Part shown: positions 1-9,279 of the stretch, piece by piece
Position numbering within the stretch: position 1 is the stretch's first letter
Layout: each line of letters begins with the position of its first letter
NCBI RefSeq assembly: GCF_900312975.1
Contig: NZ_LT990039.1
Coordinates: 496,001 to 560,000 of the forward strand
DNA: 64,000 bases
Origin: Massilistercora timonensis
Lineage (GTDB): Bacteria; Bacillota; Clostridia; Lachnospirales; Lachnospiraceae
Reading direction: 5' to 3'
Made by a program: the position numbers and the translations under genes
The notes under the pieces: generated by a model
What the model saw: the letters and a program-made list of their open reading frames with translations, nothing else
What the model was told of the DNA's origin: nothing
Database searches by the model: none

Positions 1-378
1 CAGGCTTCGCACTGCCGGCTCCAGACGGCTGCCCCCGGAGGTGGCGAAGACCACAATCTCTTTCCCGGTAAGGTCGTTATTCTCTATAAAGGTATTCACC
101 GCATGAGGCGCCACAGCCCACCAGATGGGGAACCCTACGTACACTCTGTCGTAGCCGGAAAGATCCGTCTTCTCCTCTGCCAGTTCCGGCCGGGAGGCGG
201 GATCATTCATCTCCACAGAGCTGCGGCTTTTGCTGTTGGTCCAGTCCAGATCCGCCCGGGAATACTCCCTGGCCGGCCGGATCTCGTGGAGGTCCGCTCC
301 CACCGCCTGGGCAAGCTGCTCTGCCGCCCGCTTTGTCACACCGCTTGCAGAAAAATACGTTACCAATCGTTTCATCAT
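1..378 (-). CDS. flavodoxin-like protein (3' end outside window)
   Basis: This is the N-terminal 126 codons of a flavodoxin-family protein that runs off the left edge. It begins MKRLVTYFSASGVTKR, where the SASGVT stretch matches the FMN phosphate-binding loop, and later shows GFPIWW and FATSGG, both typical of short-chain flavodoxins. Such proteins bind FMN and carry electrons in the cytoplasm. Two adjacent ATGs (378 and 375) are possible starts; a GGGAGG Shine-Dalgarno lies about 5 nt before the first and 8 nt before the second. Two palindromes just upstream suggest control by a dimeric repressor. The partner enzyme is unknown. Confidence 0.8.
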   Translation of the reverse strand, partial: MMKRLVTYFSASGVTKRAAEQLAQAVGADLHEIRPAREYSRADLDWTNSKSRSSVEMNDPASRPELAEEKTDLSGYDRVYVGFPIWWAVAPHAVNTFIENNDLTGKEIVVFATSGGSRLEPAVRSL

Positions 379-400
379 AAATCCCTCCCGAAAAAAATAT

Positions 401-450
401 TCTGACACCGTGTCAATTTTTTACGTCCCTATTTTGACACAATGTCAGAA
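401..450. promoter_or_regulatory. paired palindromic operators upstream of the flavodoxin gene
   Basis: Two copies of the palindrome TGACA(N3)TGTCA lie at 403-415 and 435-447. The left copy extends to a perfect TGACAC-C-GTGTCA. Their centres are 32 bp apart, about three helical turns, so two repressor dimers could bind the same DNA face. The shape fits a TetR-type operator, which is inference; no regulator gene is visible beside it. Confidence 0.6.
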
Positions 451-502
451 TAAATTCAAATACTTTTTTTACATATCTTTCCATGCCTTTTGGGCATAAA
501 AA

Positions 503-531
503 AGTCCTCTGGCGCCGATTGCCAGAGGACT
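503..531 (-). terminator. rho-independent terminator after the CheB-CheR gene
   Basis: A perfect 11-bp stem (503-513 with 521-531) and 7-nt loop is followed by a T-run on the minus strand and a shorter one on the plus strand. It lies 17 bp beyond the stop codon of the CheB-CheR gene. Confidence 0.85.
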
Positions 532-547
532 CTCTTTTTCGTCTGCT

Positions 548-3076
548 CTATTTTGCTTCGGATCCCACACCCAGACTGTCGATGATGGTGATAACCAGCC
601 CCCGGATGCTGTTTTCCGTGGTCCGGTAAGGCGCAATACGCAAGGTATAGTAGCGCCCATTCATGGCTGTCACCTCCCGGTCAATAGGTACCAGGTTCTT
701 CAGTACGTCTTTCGCGTCTTTGATGATGTCTTCCTCCGGGAAGCTGTGGGCAAAGATCTGGAAGGAACGTCCCACATCATGCTCCATCAACTGGAACTCT
801 CTCCCCACATATTCAGTAAATTTCCGGATATTCAGATTGCTGTCCACAAACAGGATCCCGATCATCGTGGAGGACAGGAAGTTGGACAAATCGTTAGTCA
901 GCATCGTCAGTTCATCCAGCTTCTGCTGATACTCTGTATTCACTGTGTATAATTCTTCGTTTACCGACTGCAGCTCCTCATTGGAACTCTGAAGCTCCTC
1001 ATTTGCTGTCAGCAGTTCCTCGTTAGCTGCCTGCAGCTCTTCATTGACCGTCTCCAGTTCTCCGATGGTGGATTTCAGGTCGTTCTGTGACTCATGAAGC
1101 TCCTGCTCCAGATCTGCGATCCTTCTGGCCGCCGTAGTATCCACGTCATATTTCTCAGTCACTCCCTGCAGCTCGATCTCACGATTCTCGTTAAACAGTA
1201 CCGCGATCAGCCCGGTGTCCTCCCTGTCCCTTCCGGAAATCGGGCTGACTGTCAGATCAATGGTCCTGCGGCCGGAGACACAATCTACCGTAATGCCGGT
1301 GTAAGTAACTGCAACATGCTCAGACCTGCACCGGTTCAGCGCAGTGGATGCCACAAGACTGATATCCTTATTGACCATACTGAAGAAATTAAAGGTCGCT
1401 TTCCCCGGCGCGATAGCCAGATACTCCTGATAATCTCCAAAGAAATGGATCACCTGGTTCCCCTCGTTGACCACAACCGTCGCCGGGAGGAACTGCTCCA
1501 GGAAATGCACATATGTATTCTCCAGTGTATAATCTACTGCTTCCCGGTCCGCCGCGCTGGCAGTCCTGGGCAGGACTGTCTGTACGTTGGGAATGTGGAA
1601 AGCAGGCGGTAAAAACTCATCCACCTTTCCTTCTCCTTTGTGAACATAGATTTTCTCCAAATTGCAGACTGGCGTGAACACATTCACATATTCGCCTGCC
1701 GTCTCGCTCTTGCCAAGGAACAGATAGCCTCCGTTCTTCAGTGCGGAATGGAAAATCCCAAACAACGATCTTTGCAGTACCGGCTGGAAATAGATCATCA
1801 CATTCCGGCAGCTGATCAGATCCAGCTTGCCAAACGGCGGATCTGAAAGCATATTATGGGGAGCAAAGATGATCATCCGGCGGATCTCCTTGGAGATCAT
1901 ATACTGATCGTTTTTCTTGGTAAAAAACCGGGCCAGACGCTCGCTGGAAACATCATCCAGGATACTCTCTGTATAGATGCCCTTTCCTGCCTGTTCAATG
2001 GCCTTGGTATCCACATCTGTGGCAAAGATCTTGATATCCCGGTGTACATTCAGCTCCTCCAGTACCTCCCGGAACAGGATCGCCAGAGAATATGCCTCCT
2101 CCCCTGTGGAACAGCCCGCGCTCCAGACACGGATAGGCTCTTTTTCTTCTGCCCGCTCTACGATTTCATAGATCACTGTGGATTTTAATTTCTCAAAATA
2201 TTCCGGATCCCGGAAGAAATTCGTCACTCCGATCAGGATTTCCTTCACCAGGATATCTGCCTCTTCGATCTGATGTTCCAGAAGATTCACATAACCCTGG
2301 AGATTCTGGCTGTGGGTGACCACCATCCGGCGTTCGATCCGCCGCAGCACCGTAGTCCGCTTATAATTGGTGAAGTCAATCCCGCTTGCCTTCTTCAGGA
2401 TGGCGTAGATCCTGGGAAATGTTTCCTCATCTGTGAAAAACTCTTCCTGCTCCTGAGGCTGAAGCAACGTAGGATAATTGGAGAAGTTCAGGATCTCATC
2501 TACGATCTCTTCCGGAGAGAGGACAAAGTCCGCAAGCCCGGTATTGATGGCGCTTCTTGGCATCCCGTCGAACTTCGCCGTCTCCGGGCGCTGAATGATA
2601 ACCAGCCCGCCGTTTTCCTTCACCGCCTTGATCCCGCTGGTCCCGTCTGAACCCGTTCCTGACAGCACCACTGCGATGGCTTTCTCCTTCTTCTCCACGG
2701 CCAGCGACGCGAAAAATATATCGATGGGGTGATTCAGGGTCCCCTGGACATAATCTACCAGCATCAGCTTTCCCTGCCGCAGGATCAGATTTTTCTTGGG
2801 CGGGATCAGATATACCGTATTTTCCTGGACTTCCATCTCGTTTTCTGCCTGGATCACCATCATTTCCGTATGTTTCCCCAGGATATCCGCCATCAGGCTC
2901 TTATAATCCGGAGACAAATGCTGGATCACAACGAAACTCATCCCGCTGTTTCCCGGCATATGCTGGAAAAACTGCTGAAGCGCCTCCAGCCCTCCGGCAG
3001 AAGCGCCGATCCCCACCACAAGCGGGGATTGCTGTTCTGTCTCCGGGGTATATTCCATCCTGTTTTCTTCCGACAT
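548..3076 (-). CDS. CheB-CheR fusion protein with coiled coil and PAS domain
   Basis: This 842-residue cytoplasmic signalling protein joins a CheB methylesterase domain (about residues 18-200) to a CheR methyltransferase domain (about 215-485), a long repeated Glu/Leu-rich coiled coil (about 645-730) and a C-terminal PAS domain (about 735-830). CheB shows GIGASAGG with the catalytic Ser, VIQH and SGTGSDGTSG. CheR shows NFFRDP and the SAM-binding WSAGCSTGEEAYS. I chose ATG 3076 because an AGGAGG site precedes it by 9 nt; an ATG at 3097 has no such site. The gene follows the large EAL protein by 36 bp and probably shares its transcript. No receptors are in the window, so its substrate is unknown. 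Confidence 0.9.
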   Translation of the reverse strand: MSEENRMEYTPETEQQSPLVVGIGASAGGLEALQQFFQHMPGNSGMSFVVIQHLSPDYKSLMADILGKHTEMMVIQAENEMEVQENTVYLIPPKKNLILRQGKLMLVDYVQGTLNHPIDIFFASLAVEKKEKAIAVVLSGTGSDGTSGIKAVKENGGLVIIQRPETAKFDGMPRSAINTGLADFVLSPEEIVDEILNFSNYPTLLQPQEQEEFFTDEETFPRIYAILKKASGIDFTNYKRTTVLRRIERRMVVTHSQNLQGYVNLLEHQIEEADILVKEILIGVTNFFRDPEYFEKLKSTVIYEIVERAEEKEPIRVWSAGCSTGEEAYSLAILFREVLEELNVHRDIKIFATDVDTKAIEQAGKGIYTESILDDVSSERLARFFTKKNDQYMISKEIRRMIIFAPHNMLSDPPFGKLDLISCRNVMIYFQPVLQRSLFGIFHSALKNGGYLFLGKSETAGEYVNVFTPVCNLEKIYVHKGEGKVDEFLPPAFHIPNVQTVLPRTASAADREAVDYTLENTYVHFLEQFLPATVVVNEGNQVIHFFGDYQEYLAIAPGKATFNFFSMVNKDISLVASTALNRCRSEHVAVTYTGITVDCVSGRRTIDLTVSPISGRDREDTGLIAVLFNENREIELQGVTEKYDVDTTAARRIADLEQELHESQNDLKSTIGELETVNEELQAANEELLTANEELQSSNEELQSVNEELYTVNTEYQQKLDELTMLTNDLSNFLSSTMIGILFVDSNLNIRKFTEYVGREFQLMEHDVGRSFQIFAHSFPEEDIIKDAKDVLKNLVPIDREVTAMNGRYYTLRIAPYRTTENSIRGLVITIIDSLGVGSEAK

Positions 3077-3112
3077 CTTACAATACCTCCTCCGCATTTT
3101 CCTTACTTTTCT

Positions 3113-6100
3113 CTAACTCAAATATTGCTTTTCAAATTCCTGGGACGACAGAGGTCTGGCATAATAATACCCCTGTCCGTAGATACAGCCCGCGGCCAGA
3201 AGCGCGTCTCTTTGCTGAACGGTCTCTACTCCTTCCGCCACACATTTCATATGGAAATTCTTACAGATCTCCGTAATGTTCTGCACCAGCATCCCACTGA
3301 TCTCATTTCCGGGAAGATCGTTCACCAGACTGCGGTCCAATTTCACGGTGCTGAACTGGATATTGCTGAGTACCGACATATTGGCATATCCTGTACCAAA
3401 ATCGTCCAGTTCAAACAGGATCCCACAGTGTTCGAAATCCCGCACGATCTGTGCCAGGGTGGCATTCTCCATATCTCCGGCCGTCTCTGTGATCTCCAGT
3501 TCGATCTGATCTGCCGGGATCTCCGGATAGCGGCTCTGGATCGCCAGTACGGAAGCCAGCGCCGTGGGATTAAACAAGGTAATCCGGGATATATTGATGG
3601 AAACTTTCGGCAGAGGAATGCCTCTTCCCTTCCAGTCGCTCAGCTGCTTCATCACCGCTTCCAGCATGAAAAGATCCAGTTCCCGCACAGAACCCGTATG
3701 TTCCAGTTCCTCGATAAACTGGGCCGGCACAAGGATCGTTCCATCCGGGTCCACCCCTCTTGCCAGCGCTTCCGCGCCGGTCATCTGGCCGCTTCTCATA
3801 TCGATCTTCGGCTGGAAATAGGGAACGAACCGGGTATTGGCATACTCCTGATCCTCCAGGGTAAGCCCCTCGTCCGCATTTGCCGTCCAGTCATCGGCTT
3901 CCAGCCCATTCTTGTCGTTTATCATGATCTTCTGGGCTTCCCGCACCATATTGCTGGCGGAAAAGATCCCTTCAGCCCAGACATAACCCATCCGCACTTT
4001 TCTCGGATATCTGCGCTGGATCACAGTCCGCAGTCTGTTGCAGCGGGCTCCGAACACTTCCTGGGTGGTATTGGGGAAAAGCACCACAAATTCCGTATCC
4101 CAGGTTCGGAAGATATAAGCTCTTCCGAAGATCTTCGCCAGCATCTCAGACAAATACAAAAGAAGCCTCTTGCCGTATTCAAATCCAAACCGGTTGTTAA
4201 GATCTGTAAAATACGGCACATCCATAGCCACCGCCCCCATGGAAGTATAAGAATCTGAATTCAGGGAATAGATCACATCCAGATAAGAACTCAGATTGGG
4301 CAGACTGGTAAGGGTATCGTGATCCGGGATCGCCGCCCGCTCTTTCTGAAGCTGGAACCGCCGCTCTTCATTCTGGATATAGGGCACCAGGGTCTCCAGA
4401 AGGGTAACATCCCCATGCAGTTTCTGAGGATTCTCCACACAGAGGAACCCTTGTGTCTCTTCATCCCGCCTGATCGGGAACGCGATGAAATGCCACCGCC
4501 TGTTGACGCCGCCTTCTTCCGATGCCAGATTCGGCGTGTCTGTGGAGATAGCTTTTCCCTCTTTCAGGCATCTTTTCAACAGTGGGATGTCTTTTACCTT
4601 CATCCCGGACATAATATTACGGATACTCTGCTTGGAATCACTGGTCCACTCATGAGCCATTGTCAGTGTCTGTTCATCTTCTCCCAGTACCAGGAAATAC
4701 ACTCTGGAAGCCTGATAATATTCCCCAATGGAAGAAAGCGCGCTTAAAATGGACGCCTCCATGGTTCCCGCCGTCAGCATATCGGTCACACAGTGGAAGG
4801 CAGTATTCTGCTCTTCTTTCGTAAGTGGGCGCTCTGGTTTTTCTTTCTGCACCTGGATCTCTTCCTCTTTGTTCTCCCTGCGCAGCCCTACCCAGCTCCA
4901 GTCTTCATCTTTGCCGGGAAATACCACGGTATCCACCGCCACATCCTTCCAGACCTCACACAGATATCCGGCCTTAAGCCTCAAAATCTCGTAATCCACT
5001 TCATTCATCTGGCCCGCCACGGTTCCTGCCACAAAACGCGTGGCCACAATGTCGATAATATTTGGCATGGAGATCCGCAGATAAGCAAAAGCATCTTCGA
5101 TTCTTCGCTTCCCGTCAAACTTCGTCCCGATCTGAGGGAAGAAGACCATCATGGAATCCTGCCGGTACTGCCCCAGGATACAGTCGGCTCCAAGAGCCAG
5201 GGACAAAGCCGCTGCCACAAACTGCCGGAGATCTCTGCTCTTCTCTTCGTCATTCCACGGCTCTCCGATCATACGGATCATCGTCAGCGCACAGTTCCCC
5301 TGCCCGCCTCCCTGGAGCAGCTTCTCCACGATCCTGGCAAAAGTCTCTTCGGCATAGAGCCCGCTTACCGGATCCCTTTTCACCGGCTCTTCCGCCATCT
5401 TCTCCCAGTCGTGCCGCTTCTGCATATCACACAGACAGGCGTACATCCGAATATCTTCTGTCTTGGAATCTTTCACAAGGTTAACGGATGCCGACATCCA
5501 GCGGATATTTCCGCCTTCATCCACCCTCTGATAATCTGTTCTCGACCAGTATTCTCCCCGGTCATACGCCGCCAGCAGATTCTCCCGGTCAAACTGTTTC
5601 CCAAACTCCTCTTCCTTGGTTTTGGTAAACATCTGGATCTGACCGGCATGTAAAAGTTCTGAATAGGTCTTTCCCCACGTCCACGCCGTTTGATCGATCC
5701 CGCCGATCCAGACTTCATCCATAGAGTCCGCGGTAAGATTGACCTTCATCCTAAGCAGAAGACTTCCAAATACCGCTTCCGGCAGCGGGCGCCTCTGGAT
5801 CGCATCGCTTCCAAGTCCCGCCATGCTGGGAAGCTTTGACTGCACGCCGATCGCCTTCACCGGAAGCCCGTCCCGGTCGTAGGTCATACGGTAGGAAAGG
5901 GACACCCATCCATAACAGTTGTTGACTCTGTCCCGTATGATGAAATTCCCGCTCCCCGCGGCCTTCCCTGCCAGCAGATTCTCTGCGAAATCACGAAAAT
6001 CCGCGGCAGAATCCGTATGAATGATCCCCTGGTCCAAAAAAGACCATGGAAAATCTTCAATCGCGGTCTCCTCCAGACAACATTGTTTTTCCACATTATA

Positions 6101-7165
6101 GGTGTTAAATGTCCGGGTTCCCAGATCCACCTCCCACAGGATATGCGGCATCTGCCGGAAGGCGACCCGCAGTCTTTCGTTGCTCTCCTGAAGCTGCCTG
6201 TCTTTCTCGATCACTTCTGAAATATCGGTGGATATTTCCAGCATAACAGGATACAGACTTCCGGGATATGCCACTTTTGTCAGACGAACATGACGCCAGC
6301 GCCAGTGTTTTCCATCGCCTGACGCCCGGTGAACGTGATCGGAGGGCTCTTCCTTCTGTGCGCCCTCCCGGATCATCTGGATATAATCCTCCCTATAGTC
6401 CGGATGAATTACCACCTGATCCAGATCACAGGGCAGAGATAACTTCTCCGGTTCGATCCCCAGCATATGATAAAAACCCTGGTTCGCATAGATCACTTTG
6501 ATCTCCGGTCCAACCTCCAGAAGACTGACGCTCCCGTCCAGATATTTCAGCAGCGTATCCAGAGAGATCGGCTCGCTCTTATGCCGCCCCCCTGCCCTAT
6601 CACTGGCGCCAGCTTCCGATTGATCCGTAAATACACAGGAACTCCCCCTGCCATTATTCTTCGCTTCATAAAGAGCCGCGGCCGCCTGGCCAAACAATTT
6701 CTCAAATGTTATCTCATCACCGGAAGCCACATAGGCCCCCACACAGGCAGTCACACAAACCTCTGACTTTTCTCCCGTTTCAAACCGGACTCCTTCACAG
6801 ATCTCCCTGGCCTTTTCAGTTGCATCCTTTACAGAAAATCTTCCTGACATAAAAGCCAGAAATTCCTTTTCTCCGATCCGGCTCACAAGATCCGAGGCCT
6901 TAAAAAAGGCCGAAAGCCTCTGTCCGGCACAATGCGCCAGATGCGCTTTCTCCTTCTGTCCCAGTTTCTCCTTCGCATTATACGTATCGTCAAATTCGAT
7001 CATAAATACAGCGCAGAGATCTTTTTCCGACATCTGCTCCAGGCACCATGTAATATGTTCCCGGATCGACGGACCATCCAGAAGCTCTGGCTGTTTATGT
7101 CTGTATTTGGGTGTCAGACTCTTTGTGCTGCGCTTTCCGGCTTCTGGTCTCATTCTCTCGCTCAT
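3113..7165 (-). CDS. multi-domain PAS/GAF/degenerate GGDEF-EAL signalling protein
   Basis: This 1350-residue soluble protein probably breaks down cyclic di-GMP. It opens with a GGDEF-like domain whose signature has decayed to GEKEF (about residue 98), followed by PAS-like regions, a second GGDEF-like fold (about 600-745, signature YRQDS), a GAF-like region (about 790-940), a third GGDEF-like domain (signature WDTEF) and a C-terminal EAL domain. The EAL active-site motifs look intact: GAEALAR near 1131, SINISR, ELEITE, DDFGTGY near 1257, KLDRS and AEGVET. No GGDEF copy keeps a synthase signature, so I infer phosphodiesterase activity only. No membrane segment is seen. ATG 7165 has a G-rich Shine-Dalgarno 9 nt upstream. 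Confidence 0.88.
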   Translation of the reverse strand: MSERMRPEAGKRSTKSLTPKYRHKQPELLDGPSIREHITWCLEQMSEKDLCAVFMIEFDDTYNAKEKLGQKEKAHLAHCAGQRLSAFFKASDLVSRIGEKEFLAFMSGRFSVKDATEKAREICEGVRFETGEKSEVCVTACVGAYVASGDEITFEKLFGQAAAALYEAKNNGRGSSCVFTDQSEAGASDRAGGRHKSEPISLDTLLKYLDGSVSLLEVGPEIKVIYANQGFYHMLGIEPEKLSLPCDLDQVVIHPDYREDYIQMIREGAQKEEPSDHVHRASGDGKHWRWRHVRLTKVAYPGSLYPVMLEISTDISEVIEKDRQLQESNERLRVAFRQMPHILWEVDLGTRTFNTYNVEKQCCLEETAIEDFPWSFLDQGIIHTDSAADFRDFAENLLAGKAAGSGNFIIRDRVNNCYGWVSLSYRMTYDRDGLPVKAIGVQSKLPSMAGLGSDAIQRRPLPEAVFGSLLLRMKVNLTADSMDEVWIGGIDQTAWTWGKTYSELLHAGQIQMFTKTKEEEFGKQFDRENLLAAYDRGEYWSRTDYQRVDEGGNIRWMSASVNLVKDSKTEDIRMYACLCDMQKRHDWEKMAEEPVKRDPVSGLYAEETFARIVEKLLQGGGQGNCALTMIRMIGEPWNDEEKSRDLRQFVAAALSLALGADCILGQYRQDSMMVFFPQIGTKFDGKRRIEDAFAYLRISMPNIIDIVATRFVAGTVAGQMNEVDYEILRLKAGYLCEVWKDVAVDTVVFPGKDEDWSWVGLRRENKEEEIQVQKEKPERPLTKEEQNTAFHCVTDMLTAGTMEASILSALSSIGEYYQASRVYFLVLGEDEQTLTMAHEWTSDSKQSIRNIMSGMKVKDIPLLKRCLKEGKAISTDTPNLASEEGGVNRRWHFIAFPIRRDEETQGFLCVENPQKLHGDVTLLETLVPYIQNEERRFQLQKERAAIPDHDTLTSLPNLSSYLDVIYSLNSDSYTSMGAVAMDVPYFTDLNNRFGFEYGKRLLLYLSEMLAKIFGRAYIFRTWDTEFVVLFPNTTQEVFGARCNRLRTVIQRRYPRKVRMGYVWAEGIFSASNMVREAQKIMINDKNGLEADDWTANADEGLTLEDQEYANTRFVPYFQPKIDMRSGQMTGAEALARGVDPDGTILVPAQFIEELEHTGSVRELDLFMLEAVMKQLSDWKGRGIPLPKVSINISRITLFNPTALASVLAIQSRYPEIPADQIELEITETAGDMENATLAQIVRDFEHCGILFELDDFGTGYANMSVLSNIQFSTVKLDRSLVNDLPGNEISGMLVQNITEICKNFHMKCVAEGVETVQQRDALLAAGCIYGQGYYYARPLSSQEFEKQYLS

Positions 7166-7293
7166 TCTTTTTTACCCCCTCCCCTCCAAATTTTTACAGG
7201 GGTGCTTATTGACATGTTAATGGCTAGTATATTCTATTGTCCATTATAGACCTATTTTTCAGTATATTCAACAAAAAACCGTTAAATTTTCAA

Positions 7294-7322
7294 CAAAAAA
7301 GCCACTATGCGTGGCTTTTTTT
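7294..7322 (-). terminator. terminator after the Na/Pi cotransporter gene
   Basis: A 5-bp GCCAC/GTGGC stem (7301-7305 with 7311-7315) is flanked by an A-run and a T-run that extend the pairing. It lies just after the cotransporter stop codon. The symmetrical A and T runs would also allow termination on the plus strand. Confidence 0.75.
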
Positions 7323-7326
7323 CCCT

Positions 7327-9135
7327 TTATTCTGTTTCCTCCGCCTCCATGCTCTTTCCATGGCTGCTCTCATTTCCCAGATCATATTTCTGGCTGTATT
7401 TTGTAAAATAAGAATAGTATTCCATGCCTTCTCCGGCGTAAACCCTGGAGTCATGGATATGGATATCCTCTCCGTCCTCCCCGCTTTTCTCCATGGCCGA
7501 TACAATGCTGGCACAGTGGGCTGCGATACGGGTGAAACTGTTCAGGATATCATTGAAGACCGTGCCTTCTTCCAGGCCGCAGGCTCCGCTTCCCAGCCGG
7601 ATCACATGGTTGTGCTTCAGCTCGTCGCACAGGTTGGTGATCACCACGCCCAGAGGCGATACCTTGGCGCCCTCGTTTTGATCCTCTTCTGTAAATGCTT
7701 TGGCAGTGATGTTCATAACCTCCCGCACGGCCCCCATTACCACGTTCAGCTCATCCATAGCTTCTTCCGAGAAGGTCAGCCTGCTTTCCTGCATCTCATT
7801 GGACAAATGCGCAATATAAGACGCATGGTCCCCGATCCGCTCAAAGTCGCTGATGGTGCTAAGATAAAGGGACATCCGCCGGGACTGGGCCGTGGTCAGC
7901 TCCTTCTTCGTCAGCCGCATAAGATAAGCCCCAAGCCGGGTCTCATATTTATCGATCAGGTCCTCCTTGCGCAACACTTTCTCAAAGCGGTCCTGGTCGT
8001 ACTCATTCAGAAGATTCATGGCCCGGTTTACATTTTTCCGCACCTTCTTTGCCATTCCGGATATAACGCGCTGGCACTGGCCCATGGCAAGTGCCGGATA
8101 GATCACCAGACGCTCCTCCAGAAGCTCCAGATCCGCCTCTTCTTCCATATCTTCCTTCGAATCCTTCACCAGCATGCAGACCAGCTTCTCCAGCTTGGGG
8201 ATAAACGGGAACAGCACGCACACCGTGGCTACACGGAAAATGGTATTGATAAATGCTACTGACACCGGCGTCATGATCCGGTCTAGGAACCCAAAATGCA
8301 GGAATCCATTGGCGGTATAGAACACGATCCCCCAGAAGATCATCCCAAACAGGTCGTTGAGAAGATAGATAAGAGCCGTCCGCTTCCCGTTCTTATTGGC
8401 GCCGATGGAAGAGATCAGCACCGGGCAGGCCGCTCCCACGCCGATTCCCAGCACAATAGGAAATGCACTGGCAAAGGTCAGGATCCCGGTCACAGACAAA
8501 GCCTGCAGCACACCTACCGCCGCCGACGCGCTCTGCAGCACCGCGGTAAATGCGATCCCCACCAGGATTCCCATCAGAGGATTGGAGAACATGGTAAGCA
8601 TGCTGACGAAAAATTCATTTTCCCGCAGAGGCTCCACCGCCCCGCTCATGGTCTGCATCCCCATCATCAGGATGGCGAATCCCAGCATGATATTGCCCAT
8701 ATTCCGATAGACGGATCGCTTGCCGAACATCCGCAGCACGATACCCACAACCGCCACGATGGCCGAGATGGTCGCCGTGGACAGGATCGTCGCCCATCCT
8801 CCGGAACCCTCGATATAGGACAGACACAGGATCCATCCTGTGATACTTGTCCCGATATTGGCTCCCATAATGATACTGATGGCCTGCCGCAGCTTCATCA
8901 TCATGGAATTGACGAAACCGATCACCATCACCGTCGTGGCGGAGGAGGACTGGATCACGCAGGTCACCCCCGCCCCCAGGGCAACTCCCTTCAAGGGTGT
9001 ATTGGTCATCTTATACAAAAATGTTTCCAGCTTGTCGCCGGCCACCATCTTCAGTCCGTCTCCCATCAGAAGCATGCCATAGAGGAACATGGCTACGCCG
9101 CTTAACAGAGCCAGGACCATTGAAAATATTTCCAT
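7327..9135 (-). CDS. Na/Pi cotransporter family protein with PhoU-like tail
   Basis: This 602-residue inner-membrane protein has about nine hydrophobic segments over the first 330 residues and a soluble helical tail of about 250 residues like PhoU. The two half-repeats of the family are visible as QSSSATT (near residue 62) and VLQSASAA. Related NptA/YjbB proteins move phosphate with sodium, and the tail probably senses phosphate state. The start has only a weak GA-rich ribosome site. Terminators on both sides make it a single-gene unit. Confidence 0.9.
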   Translation of the reverse strand: MEIFSMVLALLSGVAMFLYGMLLMGDGLKMVAGDKLETFLYKMTNTPLKGVALGAGVTCVIQSSSATTVMVIGFVNSMMMKLRQAISIIMGANIGTSITGWILCLSYIEGSGGWATILSTATISAIVAVVGIVLRMFGKRSVYRNMGNIMLGFAILMMGMQTMSGAVEPLRENEFFVSMLTMFSNPLMGILVGIAFTAVLQSASAAVGVLQALSVTGILTFASAFPIVLGIGVGAACPVLISSIGANKNGKRTALIYLLNDLFGMIFWGIVFYTANGFLHFGFLDRIMTPVSVAFINTIFRVATVCVLFPFIPKLEKLVCMLVKDSKEDMEEEADLELLEERLVIYPALAMGQCQRVISGMAKKVRKNVNRAMNLLNEYDQDRFEKVLRKEDLIDKYETRLGAYLMRLTKKELTTAQSRRMSLYLSTISDFERIGDHASYIAHLSNEMQESRLTFSEEAMDELNVVMGAVREVMNITAKAFTEEDQNEGAKVSPLGVVITNLCDELKHNHVIRLGSGACGLEEGTVFNDILNSFTRIAAHCASIVSAMEKSGEDGEDIHIHDSRVYAGEGMEYYSYFTKYSQKYDLGNESSHGKSMEAEETE

Positions 9136-9184
9136 AACTTTTTCTCTTTCGTTCTGTGTCCCCCTATCCGGGGTGTGAAATAAA

Positions 9185-9220
9185 AGAACCTTATCCGTAT
9201 AGACTCACGGATAAGGTTCT
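9185..9220 (-). terminator. terminator after tsf
   Basis: A perfect 14-bp stem (9185-9198 with 9207-9220) with an 8-nt loop is followed by TTTTA on the minus strand. It closes the rpsB-tsf transcript. Confidence 0.85.
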
Positions 9221-9279
9221 TCTTCGTTCTCTGTCGCACTTATTCTGCGGTTCATCTTCGTCCTGCGGACTTGATTCAC

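Noticed and set aside
2729-4258. A 509-codon plus-strand frame opposite the EAL and CheB-CheR genes
   Set aside because: It is a shadow of G+C-rich antisense codons, spans two real genes and lacks any domain pattern.
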